A stretch of DNA of 64,000 bases from an uncultured Oscillospiraceae bacterium (GCA_959601025.1 CAUGOD010000011.1:1-64000); one strand, 5' to 3'. Shown: positions 1 through 9,900, numbered from the stretch's first letter. The notes: generated by a model not told the origin, from the letters alone. Made by a program: numbers and translations.

Positions 1-257
1 ACTTATATTTTAGATTCGCATGTCGATCAAATATCATAAGGCTGCTTTTGCTTTTTTGATAGCCCATATACGAAGATACGCTTCAACGCGGTGGAATAGA
101 TACCAGCATATGTATATGTTTCACTTAACTCCCTCAAGATTTTCCCTACATCCGCCTTTATATCTCCGTATATGACTTGTCTGCGGTATTTTGGTGCGAA
201 CACGATATGATACTTGCACCGCCACTTGCTGTGTGATAAACTTTGTATGTCGTTCAT
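1..257 (-). pseudogene. tnpA: IS200/IS605-type transposase TnpA remnant, cut by the window edge
   Basis: Reading leftward from an ATG at 257, the first ~40 residues match the TnpA N-terminus (SKWRCKYHIVFAPKYRRQV, then KILREL). The frame then becomes nonsensical. In another frame, bases 1-60 encode the later TnpA segment SLMIFDRHANLKYK. The part between them, which should carry the catalytic HUH motif (PDHIHML in the family), is missing. The gene therefore has an internal deletion and a frameshift and cannot encode an active Y1 transposase. The remainder lies beyond position 1. TnpA of this family excises and inserts single-stranded IS copies. Family identification is firm; the exact break is not resolved. 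Confidence 0.85.
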
Positions 258-261
258 GATA

Positions 262-324
262 AGAACCTCCTATGCTTCTCTTCTGTGGTTGCCAGACCAC
301 CTTTAGTGTAGCACAGGAGGTTCT
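262..324 (-). promoter_or_regulatory. tnpA 5' leader hairpin hiding the ribosome binding site
   Basis: Perfect 10-bp inverted repeats (262-271 and 315-324) enclose the tnpA leader, and a second small stem GTGGT/ACCAC lies at 285-300. The arm next to tnpA contains its AGGAGG ribosome binding site, so the folded RNA would block translation. IS200 elements are known to sequester the tnpA Shine-Dalgarno in such a stem. The structure survives although the gene is dead. Confidence 0.7.
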
Positions 325-356
325 CTTTTCCTTGTCTGTAAGTCTTTTTTATTTAC

Positions 357-374
357 CCCCAGTTGAACTAGGGG
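357..374. repeat. IS200-type subterminal hairpin (element end)
   Basis: CCCC and GGGG flank the short inner repeats AGTT/AACT, giving the small imperfect stem typical of IS200/IS605 ends, where TnpA recognises folded single-stranded DNA. The element end should lie within about 20 bp to the right, before the his terminator. The exact cleavage site cannot be fixed here. Confidence 0.5.
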
Positions 375-403
375 ATTTATCTTGCCTACTCGGCGACATT
401 GAG

Positions 404-438
404 AAAACGGGCCGATGTATAATACATCAGCCCGTTTT
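404..438 (-). terminator. Rho-independent terminator of the his operon
   Basis: A stem of nine pairs (404-412 with 430-438, AAAACGGGC/GCCCGTTTT) continues inward through GATGTA/TACATC. Read leftward it ends in GCCCGTTTTC. It begins three bases past the hisE stop, so it closes the histidine operon. Confidence 0.85.
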
Positions 439-440
439 TA

Positions 441-767
441 TCAGGTATTCTTGTCGGTAGTTTTAAACTGCTTCAGATTCCCGGATTTATTATGCCGCTC
501 GTTCAGCAGCGAGGCAATATCGTCCGGGGCGATTCCCTGCTGTGCCATCAGGACCAACAGATGATATGTCAGATCGGCGATCTCGCCAATGGTTTCCTCA
601 TTTTTCCCGTTTTTCGCGGCGATGATCGTTTCAGCGCATTCTTCGCCCACCTTCTTCAGAATCTTATCGACACCCTGATCGAAAAGATACCGAGTATAGG
701 AATTCTCGGCGGGATGGTCCCGCCGGTCCAGAATCGTCTGATATACCTTCTCAATGCAATCACTCAT
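441..767 (-). CDS. hisE: Phosphoribosyl-ATP pyrophosphohydrolase
   Basis: HisE hydrolyses phosphoribosyl-ATP to phosphoribosyl-AMP, the second step of histidine synthesis. The 108 residues fit a stand-alone MazG-like all-alpha HisE. The metal-binding helix reads KKVGEECAETIIAAKN, followed by EIADLTYHLLVLMA. The ATG overlaps the end of the hisA-hisI fusion by 8 bases, indicating translational coupling, and the gene is last in the operon. HisI and HisE are often fused; here HisI is fused to HisA instead and HisE stands alone. Confidence 0.95.
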   Translation of the reverse strand: MSDCIEKVYQTILDRRDHPAENSYTRYLFDQGVDKILKKVGEECAETIIAAKNGKNEETIGEIADLTYHLLVLMAQQGIAPDDIASLLNERHNKSGNLKQFKTTDKNT

Positions 768-1833
768 GCTTTGGACTCCATCCTTTCCCGCAGTTATCGT
801 CCCCTGTTTCCTCTTCCAGCAACGGCTTAAAAAAGCAGGAATGCGCGCCGGTGTGGCAGGCAGCGCCGTCCTGACGGACCCGGATCAGCAGGGTATCGTC
901 GTCACAGTCCGCCGAAATGGAGAGGATATGCTGGAAATGGCCGCTGGTCGCGCCCTTGTTCCAATACTCCTGCCGCGATCGGCTCCAGAACCAGGTGGTG
1001 CCAGTGGCAAGGGATCGTTTCAGGGCTTCCTTATCCATATAAGCCAGCATCAGCACCTCGCCGGTGTCAGCCTCCTGTACCACAGCAGGGATGAGTTCGC
1101 CCTTCCGGAACAAAAGTCCCGGATTCGCCGCCAAGACTGCCCCCGCTAGGGACAGCGTCCCGCTGTAGAGCGATTTGCCGCAGATAGCGCCGTACAGGTT
1201 CCGTTCCGCCAACGCCCGGATATGGGCAATGTCCCGGATGCCTCCGGAAGCGATAATCCGGCAGGAAACCGCCCGCTGCAGCTCCTCCAGCTGTCCAAAA
1301 TTGGGGCCTTCCAGCGTTCCGTCCTTGGAAATATCCGTGAAGATCAGAGTCCGCACCCCGGCGTCCTCCATCCGTTTAGCCAGTTCGGTAAAGGGGACGG
1401 AGGAAACCTCCAGCCAGCCTTCCGCAGCGACCAACCCGTTTACAGCGTCAATACCGACGGCAATCCGCTCCCCATAAGCCGCCACCGCCTCCCGAACCAG
1501 GGCTGGATTTTTCAGCGCGGCGGAACCAAGGATGCAGCGGGAAACGCCGCGGGAAAAATAATACTCCAGCGTCGCCATATCCCGGATACCGCCGCCCAGC
1601 TCCACCCTCAGGCCGCTTTTTTCCGCGATTTCCAGAAAAATCGGCGCGTTCTGACGAGAGCCGGTTTTTGCTCCGTCCAAATCCACCATATGAATCCATT
1701 CCGCGCCCGCCTCTTTAAAGGAACGGGCAGTTTCCAGCGGGCTGTCCGCCACTTTATGAACGGTGGCAAAGTCCCCCTTGTACAAACGGACGCAGCGCCC
1801 GTCCTTAATATCAATAGCGGGTAAAATAATCAT
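760..1833 (-). CDS. hisA-hisI: HisA-HisI fusion: ProFAR isomerase / phosphoribosyl-AMP cyclohydrolase
   Basis: Residues 1-238 are a complete HisA TIM barrel: Asp8 in PAIDIKDG, Asp129 in VGIDAVNG, and the phosphate-binding ELGGGIRD, FTDISKDGT and IASGGIRD segments. After the HisA ending (CGKSLYSGTLSLAGAVLAA) only about four residues pass before a complete HisI domain starts (LIPAVVQEADTGEVLMLAYM). HisI continues with FWSRSRQEYWNKG, the metal-site DCDDDTLL and CHTGAHSCFF. HisI opens the adenine ring of PR-AMP and HisA isomerises its product, so consecutive activities share one chain. In usual clostridial order hisF lies between these genes; its absence suggests the fusion arose by loss of hisF. 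Both active sites look intact. Confidence 0.93.
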   Translation of the reverse strand: MIILPAIDIKDGRCVRLYKGDFATVHKVADSPLETARSFKEAGAEWIHMVDLDGAKTGSRQNAPIFLEIAEKSGLRVELGGGIRDMATLEYYFSRGVSRCILGSAALKNPALVREAVAAYGERIAVGIDAVNGLVAAEGWLEVSSVPFTELAKRMEDAGVRTLIFTDISKDGTLEGPNFGQLEELQRAVSCRIIASGGIRDIAHIRALAERNLYGAICGKSLYSGTLSLAGAVLAANPGLLFRKGELIPAVVQEADTGEVLMLAYMDKEALKRSLATGTTWFWSRSRQEYWNKGATSGHFQHILSISADCDDDTLLIRVRQDGAACHTGAHSCFFKPLLEEETGDDNCGKGWSPKHE

Positions 1834-1860
1834 GCAGGCAATCTTCCTTCACAGCGTTCA

Positions 1861-2451
1861 TTACAGCGTTCCTTTGGTGGAAAGCAGTCCCTCCCGAGGA
1901 GAAACCGCCTCGCTCAGCGCATGGGCGGCCGCTTTGAACAGCGCCTCGATCATGTGATGAGAATTCTCTCCGTACTCTATCCCAAGGTGCAGCGTGATTC
2001 CCGCGTTGAAGGCGAGCGCCCGGAAAAACTCCACCGTCAGGCAGGTATCGTATTCCCCTACCCGTTCCTCCGGGAATCGGGCGTTGAACACCAGGAACGG
2101 TCGGCCGCTGACATCCACCGCCGCTGTAGCCAGAGCCTCGTCCATCGGGAGCCGGAAGCTGCCGTACCGGCGGATACCGCCCTTGTCGCCCAGCGCTTCG
2201 GCCAGCGCTTTCCCTAATACGATCCCGGTATCCTCCACCGTATGGTGTCCGTCCACCTGCAGGTCGCCGCTGGCTTTCAGCGAAAGGCCGAACCCGCCAT
2301 GCACGGCAAACGCCTCCAGCATATGGTCAAAAAAACCGATGCCGGTGGCAATTTCGACCGAACCGCCGTCCAGACACAGCGCAACGGAAATTTCCGTTTC
2401 CTTTGTTTTCCGGCTGGCGACGCCGGTTCTCTCGTTTTTATTGGATGCCAT
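1861..2451 (-). CDS. hisB: Imidazoleglycerol-phosphate dehydratase
   Basis: HisB dehydrates imidazole glycerol phosphate to imidazole acetol phosphate. At 196 residues it is the monofunctional bacterial form without a phosphatase domain. The Mn-binding motifs are present: GFFDHML, DGHHTVEDTG, MDEAL and the second-half ENSHHMIEALFK. It sits between hisC and the hisA-hisI fusion with a short gap. In most Firmicutes hisH follows hisB directly; no amidotransferase sequence occurs here. Confidence 0.96.
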   Translation of the reverse strand: MASNKNERTGVASRKTKETEISVALCLDGGSVEIATGIGFFDHMLEAFAVHGGFGLSLKASGDLQVDGHHTVEDTGIVLGKALAEALGDKGGIRRYGSFRLPMDEALATAAVDVSGRPFLVFNARFPEERVGEYDTCLTVEFFRALAFNAGITLHLGIEYGENSHHMIEALFKAAAHALSEAVSPREGLLSTKGTL

Positions 2452-2477
2452 AAACGCCCATCCTTTCCGTATGAAGA

Positions 2478-3551
2478 TCAGGCCGGGGATTTCTCCCGGT
2501 TTTTTAATACAAAGCGCAGGGAAGCGAGCAGTTCGCTGTTTTCCGCCTGCGTTCCGGCGGTAATGCGGAGATAATCGTCCCCGAAGCAGCGGACGATGAT
2601 CCCATTATCCGCCAGCTGTTCAAAAATCCAACGCGCCCCTTTCACACGGACGTAAACGAAATTGGTGCGGCTATCATAGACCTTCTGTAAAGCGCCCTCA
2701 CTTTCCAGCTTTTTCAACCCGTTTAACAGCATATCCCGGGACGCCAGGATCAGTTCCGGGTACACGGCGGCATAATGATCATTTTCCAGCAGGATGCGCG
2801 CCATTTCCTGGGAAACGGCATTGACATTATACGGCGACTTGGCGGCCCGGAGCACCCCGGTCAGCCGGGGATTCGCCACCGCAAACCCTACCCGCAGGGC
2901 GGCAAGGCCGACCGCTTTGGAGCAGGTGCGCAGCAGAATAAGGTTGTCGTACCGTTCGGCCTCCCGGATCAGGGTCTGATCCCAGAAATCCATATAGGCT
3001 TCATCCAGCACAATCAGCGCGTCCGTTCCCTGGATCAGGCGGCGGACTTCCGCCGCTTCCAGCCCTACCGAGGTCGGATTGCAGGGGTTGGAGAAGATCA
3101 GCAGACGGACATTTTCCTTCTGGATGGTCTCCAGCACCCTGTCCACATCGATACGGAAATCCTCCCCCTTCTCCAGCGTGATGCAGGGATTCTCGGTAAT
3201 CGAGGTGTAAAACCGATACATCGAGAAATCCGGCGACAAGGTAAGCACCTTTTCACCCTTCTGCAGGAAGGTGGAAAAAATGACCGAGATCAGCTCGTCC
3301 GACCCGTTTCCGGCGGTCACCAGCGAGGGGTCAATCCCGTATCGGCGGGCAAAGGCGGCGCAGAGCTTTGTCGCCAGCGGATCCGGATATCGGTTCAGCG
3401 CAACGTTAACCGCCGCCTCCCCCATCTTTTCCCGATCTTCCTCGGTCGGCAAAAGGAAGGATTCGTTGGCGTCCAGACGAACGCGGTAATTGCCTTCGAT
3501 GGGATCATACGGGGTAAGCTGTTCCGCCTTGGGAGCCAGTGTATAGGACAT
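2478..3551 (-). CDS. hisC: Histidinol-phosphate aminotransferase
   Basis: This PLP-dependent fold-type I aminotransferase converts imidazole acetol phosphate and glutamate to histidinol phosphate. Visible motifs are LDANESF near the N-terminus, FSNPCNPTSVGL, LDEAYMDF and the Schiff-base region RTCSKAVGLAALRVGF. There are two candidate ATGs. The one at 3551 is preceded by AAAGGA at a normal distance, whereas the one at 3560 has the ribosome binding site touching it, so 3551 (357 residues) is preferred. Confidence 0.95.
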   Translation of the reverse strand: MSYTLAPKAEQLTPYDPIEGNYRVRLDANESFLLPTEEDREKMGEAAVNVALNRYPDPLATKLCAAFARRYGIDPSLVTAGNGSDELISVIFSTFLQKGEKVLTLSPDFSMYRFYTSITENPCITLEKGEDFRIDVDRVLETIQKENVRLLIFSNPCNPTSVGLEAAEVRRLIQGTDALIVLDEAYMDFWDQTLIREAERYDNLILLRTCSKAVGLAALRVGFAVANPRLTGVLRAAKSPYNVNAVSQEMARILLENDHYAAVYPELILASRDMLLNGLKKLESEGALQKVYDSRTNFVYVRVKGARWIFEQLADNGIIVRCFGDDYLRITAGTQAENSELLASLRFVLKNREKSPA

Positions 3552-3614
3552 GGAGATCATCCTTTTCTCACGGATTACGGAATGGGTTGCGGGAAAGCTG
3601 CGCTGTCTTGCAAG

Positions 3615-4898
3615 CTAGAAGCGGACGCGAATGGAATTGGCGTGGGCGTCCAGACCCTCCTCCATGGCAATGGTCACGATATCGTCCTTCGCTTCCTCCA
3701 GCGCCGTACGGTTGTAGGAAATAAAGCTGGATTTTTTGACAAAGCTGTCCACCGACAGGGGCGAAAAGAAACGGGCGGTGCCGCTGGTCGGCAGGACATG
3801 GTTCGGACCGGCGTAATAATCCCCCAGCGGCTCAGGAGAATATTTTCCAAGAAATACCGAGCCGGCGTTGTCCAACCGGCCGAGATAGGCCATCGGGTCC
3901 GCGCACATCACCTCGAGATGCTCCGGTGCGAGCCGGTTGGCGAATTCCACCGCTTCGTCCATATCCCGGCAGACGATGACTGCGCCATAGTCCTTCAGGG
4001 AACGGCGGATGATGTCGGCGCGGGAAAGGGTGGCGATCTGCCGTTCCACCTCCGTAACGGTCTGCCGCGCGATCTCCTCCGAGGTGGTGAGGAGGATGGC
4101 GGAGGCCAGCGGATCGTGCTCCGCCTGGGACATCAGGTCGGCTGCCAGATAGGATGGCTCGGCGGTTTCGTCCGCCAGGATCAGGATTTCGCTCGGCCCA
4201 GCGATCATGTCGATATCCACTACGCCGAAAAGAAGGCGTTTGGCCGTCGCGACATAGATGTTGCCCGGGCCGACGATTTTGTCCACCTTTCCGATGGACT
4301 TGGTGCCGTAGGCCAGCGCCGCGACCGCCTGTGCGCCGCCGCAAAGATGGACCGTGTCCACCCCGGCGATATAGGCGGCCGCCATGACCGCCGCGTTGAA
4401 GCCGCCGTTTTTCGGCGGCGGGGTCACCATCACGATTTCCTTTACCCCGGCGATTTTTGCGGGGATGGCGTTCATAAGGACAGAAGACGGATACGCCGCT
4501 GTGCCGCCCGGTACATAAATTCCAACCCGGGCAAGCCCGCGGATACGCTGCCCCATCACCACACCGTTTTCCTGGGTGGTCAGCCAGCTCTGCTGAACTT
4601 GGCGGCGATGGAAATCCCGAATATTCTCCGCCGCGCGCTCCAGCGCCGCGTACACATCGGGATCGCAGCTTTCCGCCAGCCGACGAAGCTCCTCCCGGCC
4701 GATCGGCGCAAGCAGCGGCTCGGTTCCATCAAAGCGCCGGGTATATTCGGTCACTGCCTCGTCGCCGCGGTTTCGCACGTCGCTGAGGATGGCCTCCACC
4801 GACTCGGTCACCCGGCGGTCGGTCTCCTGGCTGCGGGCGGATAGCTGGCCGAGCAGAAGATATTCCTGTTTGCCATTGGCTTCTACAATCGGGATCAT
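3615..4898 (-). CDS. hisD: Histidinol dehydrogenase
   Basis: HisD oxidises L-histidinol to L-histidine in two NAD-dependent steps using one zinc ion. The sequence has the family hallmarks VPGGTAAYPSSVLM, GPGNIYVATAKR, DMIAGPSEI, LAPEHLEV (catalytic Glu-His pair) and GPNHVLPTSGTARF. The ATG at 4898 follows GGAAAGGA at good spacing and starts just past the hisG stop (4906), so that start is chosen over a longer frame reaching 4943. The result is about 427 residues, normal for HisD. Confidence 0.95.
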   Translation of the reverse strand: MIPIVEANGKQEYLLLGQLSARSQETDRRVTESVEAILSDVRNRGDEAVTEYTRRFDGTEPLLAPIGREELRRLAESCDPDVYAALERAAENIRDFHRRQVQQSWLTTQENGVVMGQRIRGLARVGIYVPGGTAAYPSSVLMNAIPAKIAGVKEIVMVTPPPKNGGFNAAVMAAAYIAGVDTVHLCGGAQAVAALAYGTKSIGKVDKIVGPGNIYVATAKRLLFGVVDIDMIAGPSEILILADETAEPSYLAADLMSQAEHDPLASAILLTTSEEIARQTVTEVERQIATLSRADIIRRSLKDYGAVIVCRDMDEAVEFANRLAPEHLEVMCADPMAYLGRLDNAGSVFLGKYSPEPLGDYYAGPNHVLPTSGTARFFSPLSVDSFVKKSSFISYNRTALEEAKDDIVTIAMEEGLDAHANSIRVRF

Positions 4899-4905
4899 CG
4901 GTTGT

Positions 4906-5553
4906 TCATTCCTTTCCGGCAAGGGTTCGTTCCATTTTATCAATCAGCTGTTCCAGCTCCGTCTTGCGAAGCTTCATACAGGCCATGTTCACGATCAGGC
5001 GGGCGGAAATCGGCATCACATCCTCCACGACCGCCAAGCCGTTCTCTTTCAGGGTAGAGCCGGTTTCCACGATGTCCACGATCCCGTCGGACAGCCCAAG
5101 CAGCGGCGCGAGCTCCACCGAACCCTCAATCTTGATGATCCGCACATCCATCCCTTTTCGGCCGAAGTAGGCGCGGGAAACGTTCGGATATTTGGAGGCG
5201 ACGGTCCTTGCGGCGTATCCGCCGAAAAAATCGCTCCCCTTCGGCGCGGCAAGGGCAAAACGGCAGCGGCCGAAGCCAAGGTCCAGCACTTCATAAAAGC
5301 TGCCGCCGTATTCGGCGATGGTGTCCTTCCCGACCACGCCGAGGTCACAAACGCCGTGCTCGACATAGGTGATGACGTCCGCCGCCTTGGCAAGGACGAC
5401 CTCCACCTTTCCTCCCTCTGGCAGAGGAACCGGCAGGATCAGCCGTCTTCCCTTGTCCTTTACCGCCGTGGTGTCCAGTCCCATCCGGTCAAACAACGCC
5501 ACGGTGTCCTTTTCCAGCCGCCCTTTGGTCAGGGCGATGCGTATCGGCTTCAT
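4906..5553 (-). CDS. hisG: ATP phosphoribosyltransferase, short catalytic form
   Basis: HisG joins ATP and PRPP, the committed and feedback-regulated step of the pathway. At about 215 residues it is the short form that lacks the C-terminal regulatory domain and needs HisZ, which is encoded just upstream. The N-terminus RIALTKGRLEKD and C-terminal GSTLKENGLAVVED match the periplasmic-binding-like fold. GGAG six bases before the ATG at 5553 supports that start; upstream in-frame residues are not family-like. Confidence 0.95.
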   Translation of the reverse strand: MKPIRIALTKGRLEKDTVALFDRMGLDTTAVKDKGRRLILPVPLPEGGKVEVVLAKAADVITYVEHGVCDLGVVGKDTIAEYGGSFYEVLDLGFGRCRFALAAPKGSDFFGGYAARTVASKYPNVSRAYFGRKGMDVRIIKIEGSVELAPLLGLSDGIVDIVETGSTLKENGLAVVEDVMPISARLIVNMACMKLRKTELEQLIDKMERTLAGKE

Positions 5554-5606
5554 AAGAAACTCCATTCTTTCGCAGAATCTTGGACGTGTTGCCAAACGCT
5601 GCGCTT

Positions 5607-6806
5607 CTAGATTTCGTATACCTCAATTTCCCGGCCGACCGAGAACACCTGGGCGATGCAGCGGCCGGCTGCGTATTCCTGCGCTTCCTCCAGCGTTTCA
5701 AATGCGCTGTATTCGCACAGGATTCCTTCGCCGCACAGCTCGCCGACCTTCTTCAGGGCGGCGGTTTCATAGCCCTTCTGTGCGTGGACAAGGATTTCCG
5801 GCGGCATCGGCGGGTCCACTTCACCGCCGGACAGCATCACTTTGGTGAGGGAATCCACGTTGACGCCGAAGCCGGTTGCCGGCAGGTCGGCGCCAAACCG
5901 GCTGAGCAGCGCGTCATACCTTCCCCCGGAAATCACTGTGTCGCCGCTCCCCTCGATGTAGCCACGGAAGATCACGCCGGTATAATATTCGTTCCGATGA
6001 ACAAGCCCGAGATCGATCATCACCTGATCCCGCAGGCCGAGCTCGATAAGCTTCTTATACAGGCCCTGGAGGTATTCCAACGCCCGACGGGTCTGCTCCC
6101 CGCGGCAGAGAGACGAGGCGGCTTTCAGCACCTCTTCTCCGCCGAAAAGCCGCGGCAGGCGGCGGATCGCGTCCGCCGCTTCGGAGGACGGAAGCGTATC
6201 CAGTACATCGCCCAGAGCGGTATAATTTTTGGTTTCAATCGCGGTGCGGATTGCGTCCTGCGTTTCCTCGTCCACCGCCAGCTCCTCCACCAGCGAGTGG
6301 AAAAAGCCGACATGCCCAAGCTCGATCCGGAAATTCTCCACGCCGCACTGCCGGAGGGAATCCGCCGCCAGGGCGATCACCTCAAGATCGGCCCGTTCGC
6401 CGGCGGCTCCGATCATTTCAATGCCGGCCTGGAACTCCTGATCGTTATGCCCGTTCATCCCGTGGTTCATATGGTAAACATCCTGCATATAATACAGGCG
6501 CACCGGCAGCGGGGCGTTTTTCAGCCGGGTGGCGGTCAGCCGGGCGATTGGCATGGTGGAATCCGGCCGCATGACCAGCAGTCTTCCCTTCCCGTCGGTC
6601 AACTTATACATATCCTCCGCCGGAAGGATGGGATGTCCCCCGCCCTCAAACAGATCGTAGTATTCTATGCCGGGGGTCATGACCTCGGAAAAGCCGCGGC
6701 AGAGGAACAAGTCGGACAAAGTAGACTCCGCCTCCCGACGAGCGATGCTTTCCTCAAACAGAAGGTCCCGGGTTCCCTCAGGCGTATTGCGCAGGTTTTT
6801 CTTCAT
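5607..6806 (-). CDS. hisZ: ATP phosphoribosyltransferase regulatory subunit
   Basis: HisZ is a histidyl-tRNA-synthetase paralogue that binds short HisG and provides histidine feedback control. Residues 1-~320 resemble the class II synthetase core, including TPEGTRDLL, a motif-2-like VMRPDSTMPIARL, and YYTGVIFRGYIEGSG with ISGGRYDALLSRFG. The C-terminal tail is short, without a tRNA-anticodon domain of normal size, which favours HisZ over HisS. It is first in the his operon, directly upstream of the short HisG it should partner. AAAGGA precedes the ATG. Confidence 0.9.
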   Translation of the reverse strand: MKKNLRNTPEGTRDLLFEESIARREAESTLSDLFLCRGFSEVMTPGIEYYDLFEGGGHPILPAEDMYKLTDGKGRLLVMRPDSTMPIARLTATRLKNAPLPVRLYYMQDVYHMNHGMNGHNDQEFQAGIEMIGAAGERADLEVIALAADSLRQCGVENFRIELGHVGFFHSLVEELAVDEETQDAIRTAIETKNYTALGDVLDTLPSSEAADAIRRLPRLFGGEEVLKAASSLCRGEQTRRALEYLQGLYKKLIELGLRDQVMIDLGLVHRNEYYTGVIFRGYIEGSGDTVISGGRYDALLSRFGADLPATGFGVNVDSLTKVMLSGGEVDPPMPPEILVHAQKGYETAALKKVGELCGEGILCEYSAFETLEEAQEYAAGRCIAQVFSVGREIEVYEI

Positions 6807-6891
6807 CGGCTGGTTCCTTTCCGCCGCTTCGGCAGTATGTCGATAAAGTGAAGAAGCAAAAAGCGGCGCTTTATCTCGCTAATGTGCTACT

Positions 6892-6920
6892 ATGATAACA
6901 TGCGTTTCTTTTCCTGTCAA
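6892..6920 (-). promoter_or_regulatory. Promoter of the his operon
   Basis: Reading leftward, TTGACA (6915-6920), a 17-bp spacer and TATCAT (6892-6897) form a near-consensus sigma-A promoter about 85 bp upstream of hisZ. The short leader shows no T-box or attenuator that I can recognise. Confidence 0.8.
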
Positions 6921-6953
6921 GAATTTCTTTCAGTCCATTCCGTTCTTTCCGCC

Positions 6954-9900
6954 CTACAGTCCGAAAAATGTCATCTGGCTGGTTTCGGGAAGGCTGCCCA
7001 GCGCGCCGAGCTGGCGGAGGGATTCCACCACCGCCTTGGTGACGCCGCTCCGTGTCTGGAGATCGTCGCAGGAAATGAATTCCCCTTCATCCCGCGCCTC
7101 CATCAGCCCCTGAGCGGCTGCGCCGCCCAGCCCCTTCACTGAGCTGAAGGGCAGGCGAATTTTCCCGTCCTCCATCTGGAATTTATAGGAATGGGATTTA
7201 TAAAGGTCCACCGGCAGGTATTCGATTCCCCGGGCCATGGACTCATAAACAATATGGAGCGTTTCCGCCTGGGACTGCTCCTTGGCGGTGGCTTCCTTCC
7301 CCTTGGCCCGCAGTTCGTCCATTCTTCTCTTTACCATCGCCTTGCCCTGCATGACCGGCTCCGCGTCGAAGTCGTCGCTGCGTACGGTGAAGTACGCCGC
7401 ATAATATTCCGCAGGGCGGTGCACCTTATACCACGCGACCCGCAGGGCGGCGATAATATACGCCGCGGCGTGAGCCTTCGGGAACATGTATTCGATCTTC
7501 ATGCAGGACTCGATGTACCACTCCGGCACATGGTTTTCCCGCATGGCGGCCGCCATCGTCTCCCATTCCTTCGGGTCGATCTTCTTTTTTGCCACCATGC
7601 CTTTTCGAACCCGTTCCATGATCTTAAACGCCATTTTTGGCTCCAGCCCTTTGTGCATCAGCGTGGTCATGATGCTGTCACGGGTACCGATCACCTCGGA
7701 AATGGTGCAAGTGCCGTTTTTTATCAGCTCCTGCGCGTTGCCCAGCCACACGGCGGTTCCATGGGACAGGCCGGAAATCTGCAGCAGATCGGCAAAGGTC
7801 TTGGGGCGGCAGTCCAGCATCATCTGCCGTACAAAGGGGGTTCCCATTTCGGGAATAGACAGGGTGCCGGTGGGACAGTCGATGTCCTCCGGCGTAACGC
7901 CCAGCGTTTCGGGCGAGGTAAAGAGCTTGTACACCTCCGGATCGGACATGGAGACATCCATGACGCTAATGCCGGTGTATTCCTCCAGATACTTATACAT
8001 GGTCGGGATATCGTGTCCGAGATTGTCCAGCTTCAGGATGGTGTCATGGATGGAATGGAAGTCGAAGTGGGTGGTAATAATGTCCGAGTTCGGGTCGTCC
8101 GCCGGGTGCTGGACAGGGGTGAAATCCTCCGCCTCGTAATCGTTCGGGACGACCACCATGCCGCCGGGATGCTGACCGGTGGTGCGCTTGATACCGGTGC
8201 AGCCAATGGACAGCCGGGTCAGCTCGGCGTTGCCGTAAATCAGGCCCCGTTCCTCCGCGTATTTCTTCACATAGCCGAAGGCCGTTTTGTCCGCGACGGT
8301 GGAAATGGTGCCGGCCTTGAATACATGGTCACTGCCGAACAGCGATTCGGTATACTTATGGGCGGAGGCCTGATATTCCCCCGCGAAGTTCAGGTCGATA
8401 TCCGGGGCCTTGTCGCCGTCGAACCCGAGGAAGGTCTCAAACGGGATTTCGTGCCCATCCCGTCCGAGAGGCTCTCCGCAGACCGGACAGTTTTTCTCCG
8501 GCAGGTCGAAGCCGGAACCGACCTCGCCGTGCTCAAAAAATTCGGAGTACTTGCATTTCCGACAGATGTAATGCGGAGCGAGAGGGTTGACTTCCGAAAT
8601 ACCGGCCATGTTGGCGACAAAGGAAGAACCAACCGAACCACGGGAACCGACCAGATAGCCGTGCTCGACCGAATTCTGAACCAGCTTCTGCGCGATCATG
8701 TACAGCACGGCGAACCCATGCTTGATGATGGAGGTAAGCTCCCTGTCCAGCCGGGCGGCGACGATTTCCGGCAACGGATCGCCGTAAAGCTCCTTCGCCC
8801 GGTTCCAGGTGATCTCCTGCAGCTGCTCCTCCGCCCCGTCGATGTGGGGCGGGAATGTCCCGTCCGGGATCGGACGGAAGCCGTCCACCATATCGGCGAT
8901 GCGGTTGGTGTTCTCCACCACCACCTCATACGCCTTTTCCTTCCCCAAATATTGGAACTCCTCCAGCATTTCATCGGTGGTACGGAAATACAGCGGCGCC
9001 TGCTGGTCGGCGTCGCTGAATCCCTGCCCCGCCATCAGGATGCGGCGGTAAACCTCGTCCTCCGGGTCCATGAAATGCACGTCGCAGGTGGCGCAGACCG
9101 GGATGTTCAGCTTTTCGCCCAGCCGGACGATGGTACGGTTAAAGTCCTTTAATTGTTCCTCGTCCCGGGCGATTCCCTCCCGTACCATAAACGCGTTGTT
9201 TCCGAGCGGCTGGATTTCCAGAAAATCGTAGAATTTGGCGATGTCGCAGAGTTCGCCCCACTGCTTCCCATCCAAAACCGCACGGAAAAGCTCCCCCTGC
9301 TCGCAGGCGCTGCCGATAATCAGCCCTTCGCGGTGCTCCATCAGCTTGGTCTTGGTAATGCGGGGCTTGCGGTAAAAATTATGCAGATGAGACCAGGAAA
9401 CCAGCTTATACAGGTTTTTTAGTCCGGTACGGTTTTTGGCCAGAATAATCAGGTGATACGGCCGCACCTTCTTAGTGTCGATACCGGAAAGCAGGGTGTT
9501 GATGCCATCCACGGATTCAATCCCTTTGGTTTCCTTCATATCGGTAATCAGATGGAGGAAAATCTCCGCCAGCACCCTGGCGTCATCGCAGGCGCGGTGA
9601 TGGTTGAAGGGATCGAGCTTCAGGTGGTTGGCAACCGTGTCCAGCTTGTGGTTTTTCAGCGAGGGATACAGCGCCCGGCAGATCGGGACAGTGTCGATCG
9701 ACGTATAAGGATACGGCAGTTTGCCGCGCCGCGCCGCTTCCTTGATAAAGGAGGTATCAAACGGGGCGTTATGGGCCACCAGTACCCTAGCGTTCCCGCA
9801 GAAAGCGTAAAAAGCCTCCAGTCCCTCTTTCTCCTTCGGCGCGTCCTTCACCATTTCATCGGTAATGCCGGTCAACTCGGTGATTTTCGGTGGGATCGGC

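Noticed and set aside
2775..4844. Long rightward open frame (689 codons) opposite hisC and hisD
   Set aside because: It is antisense to two clear enzymes, has no ribosome binding site and a composition typical of GC-rich shadow frames. The same applies to long frames opposite polC (7191-9152, 9453-11534).
6807..6891. T-box or His attenuator upstream of hisZ
   Set aside because: The leader is about 85 bases, too short for a T-box. No conserved T-box sequence or His-rich leader peptide was seen.
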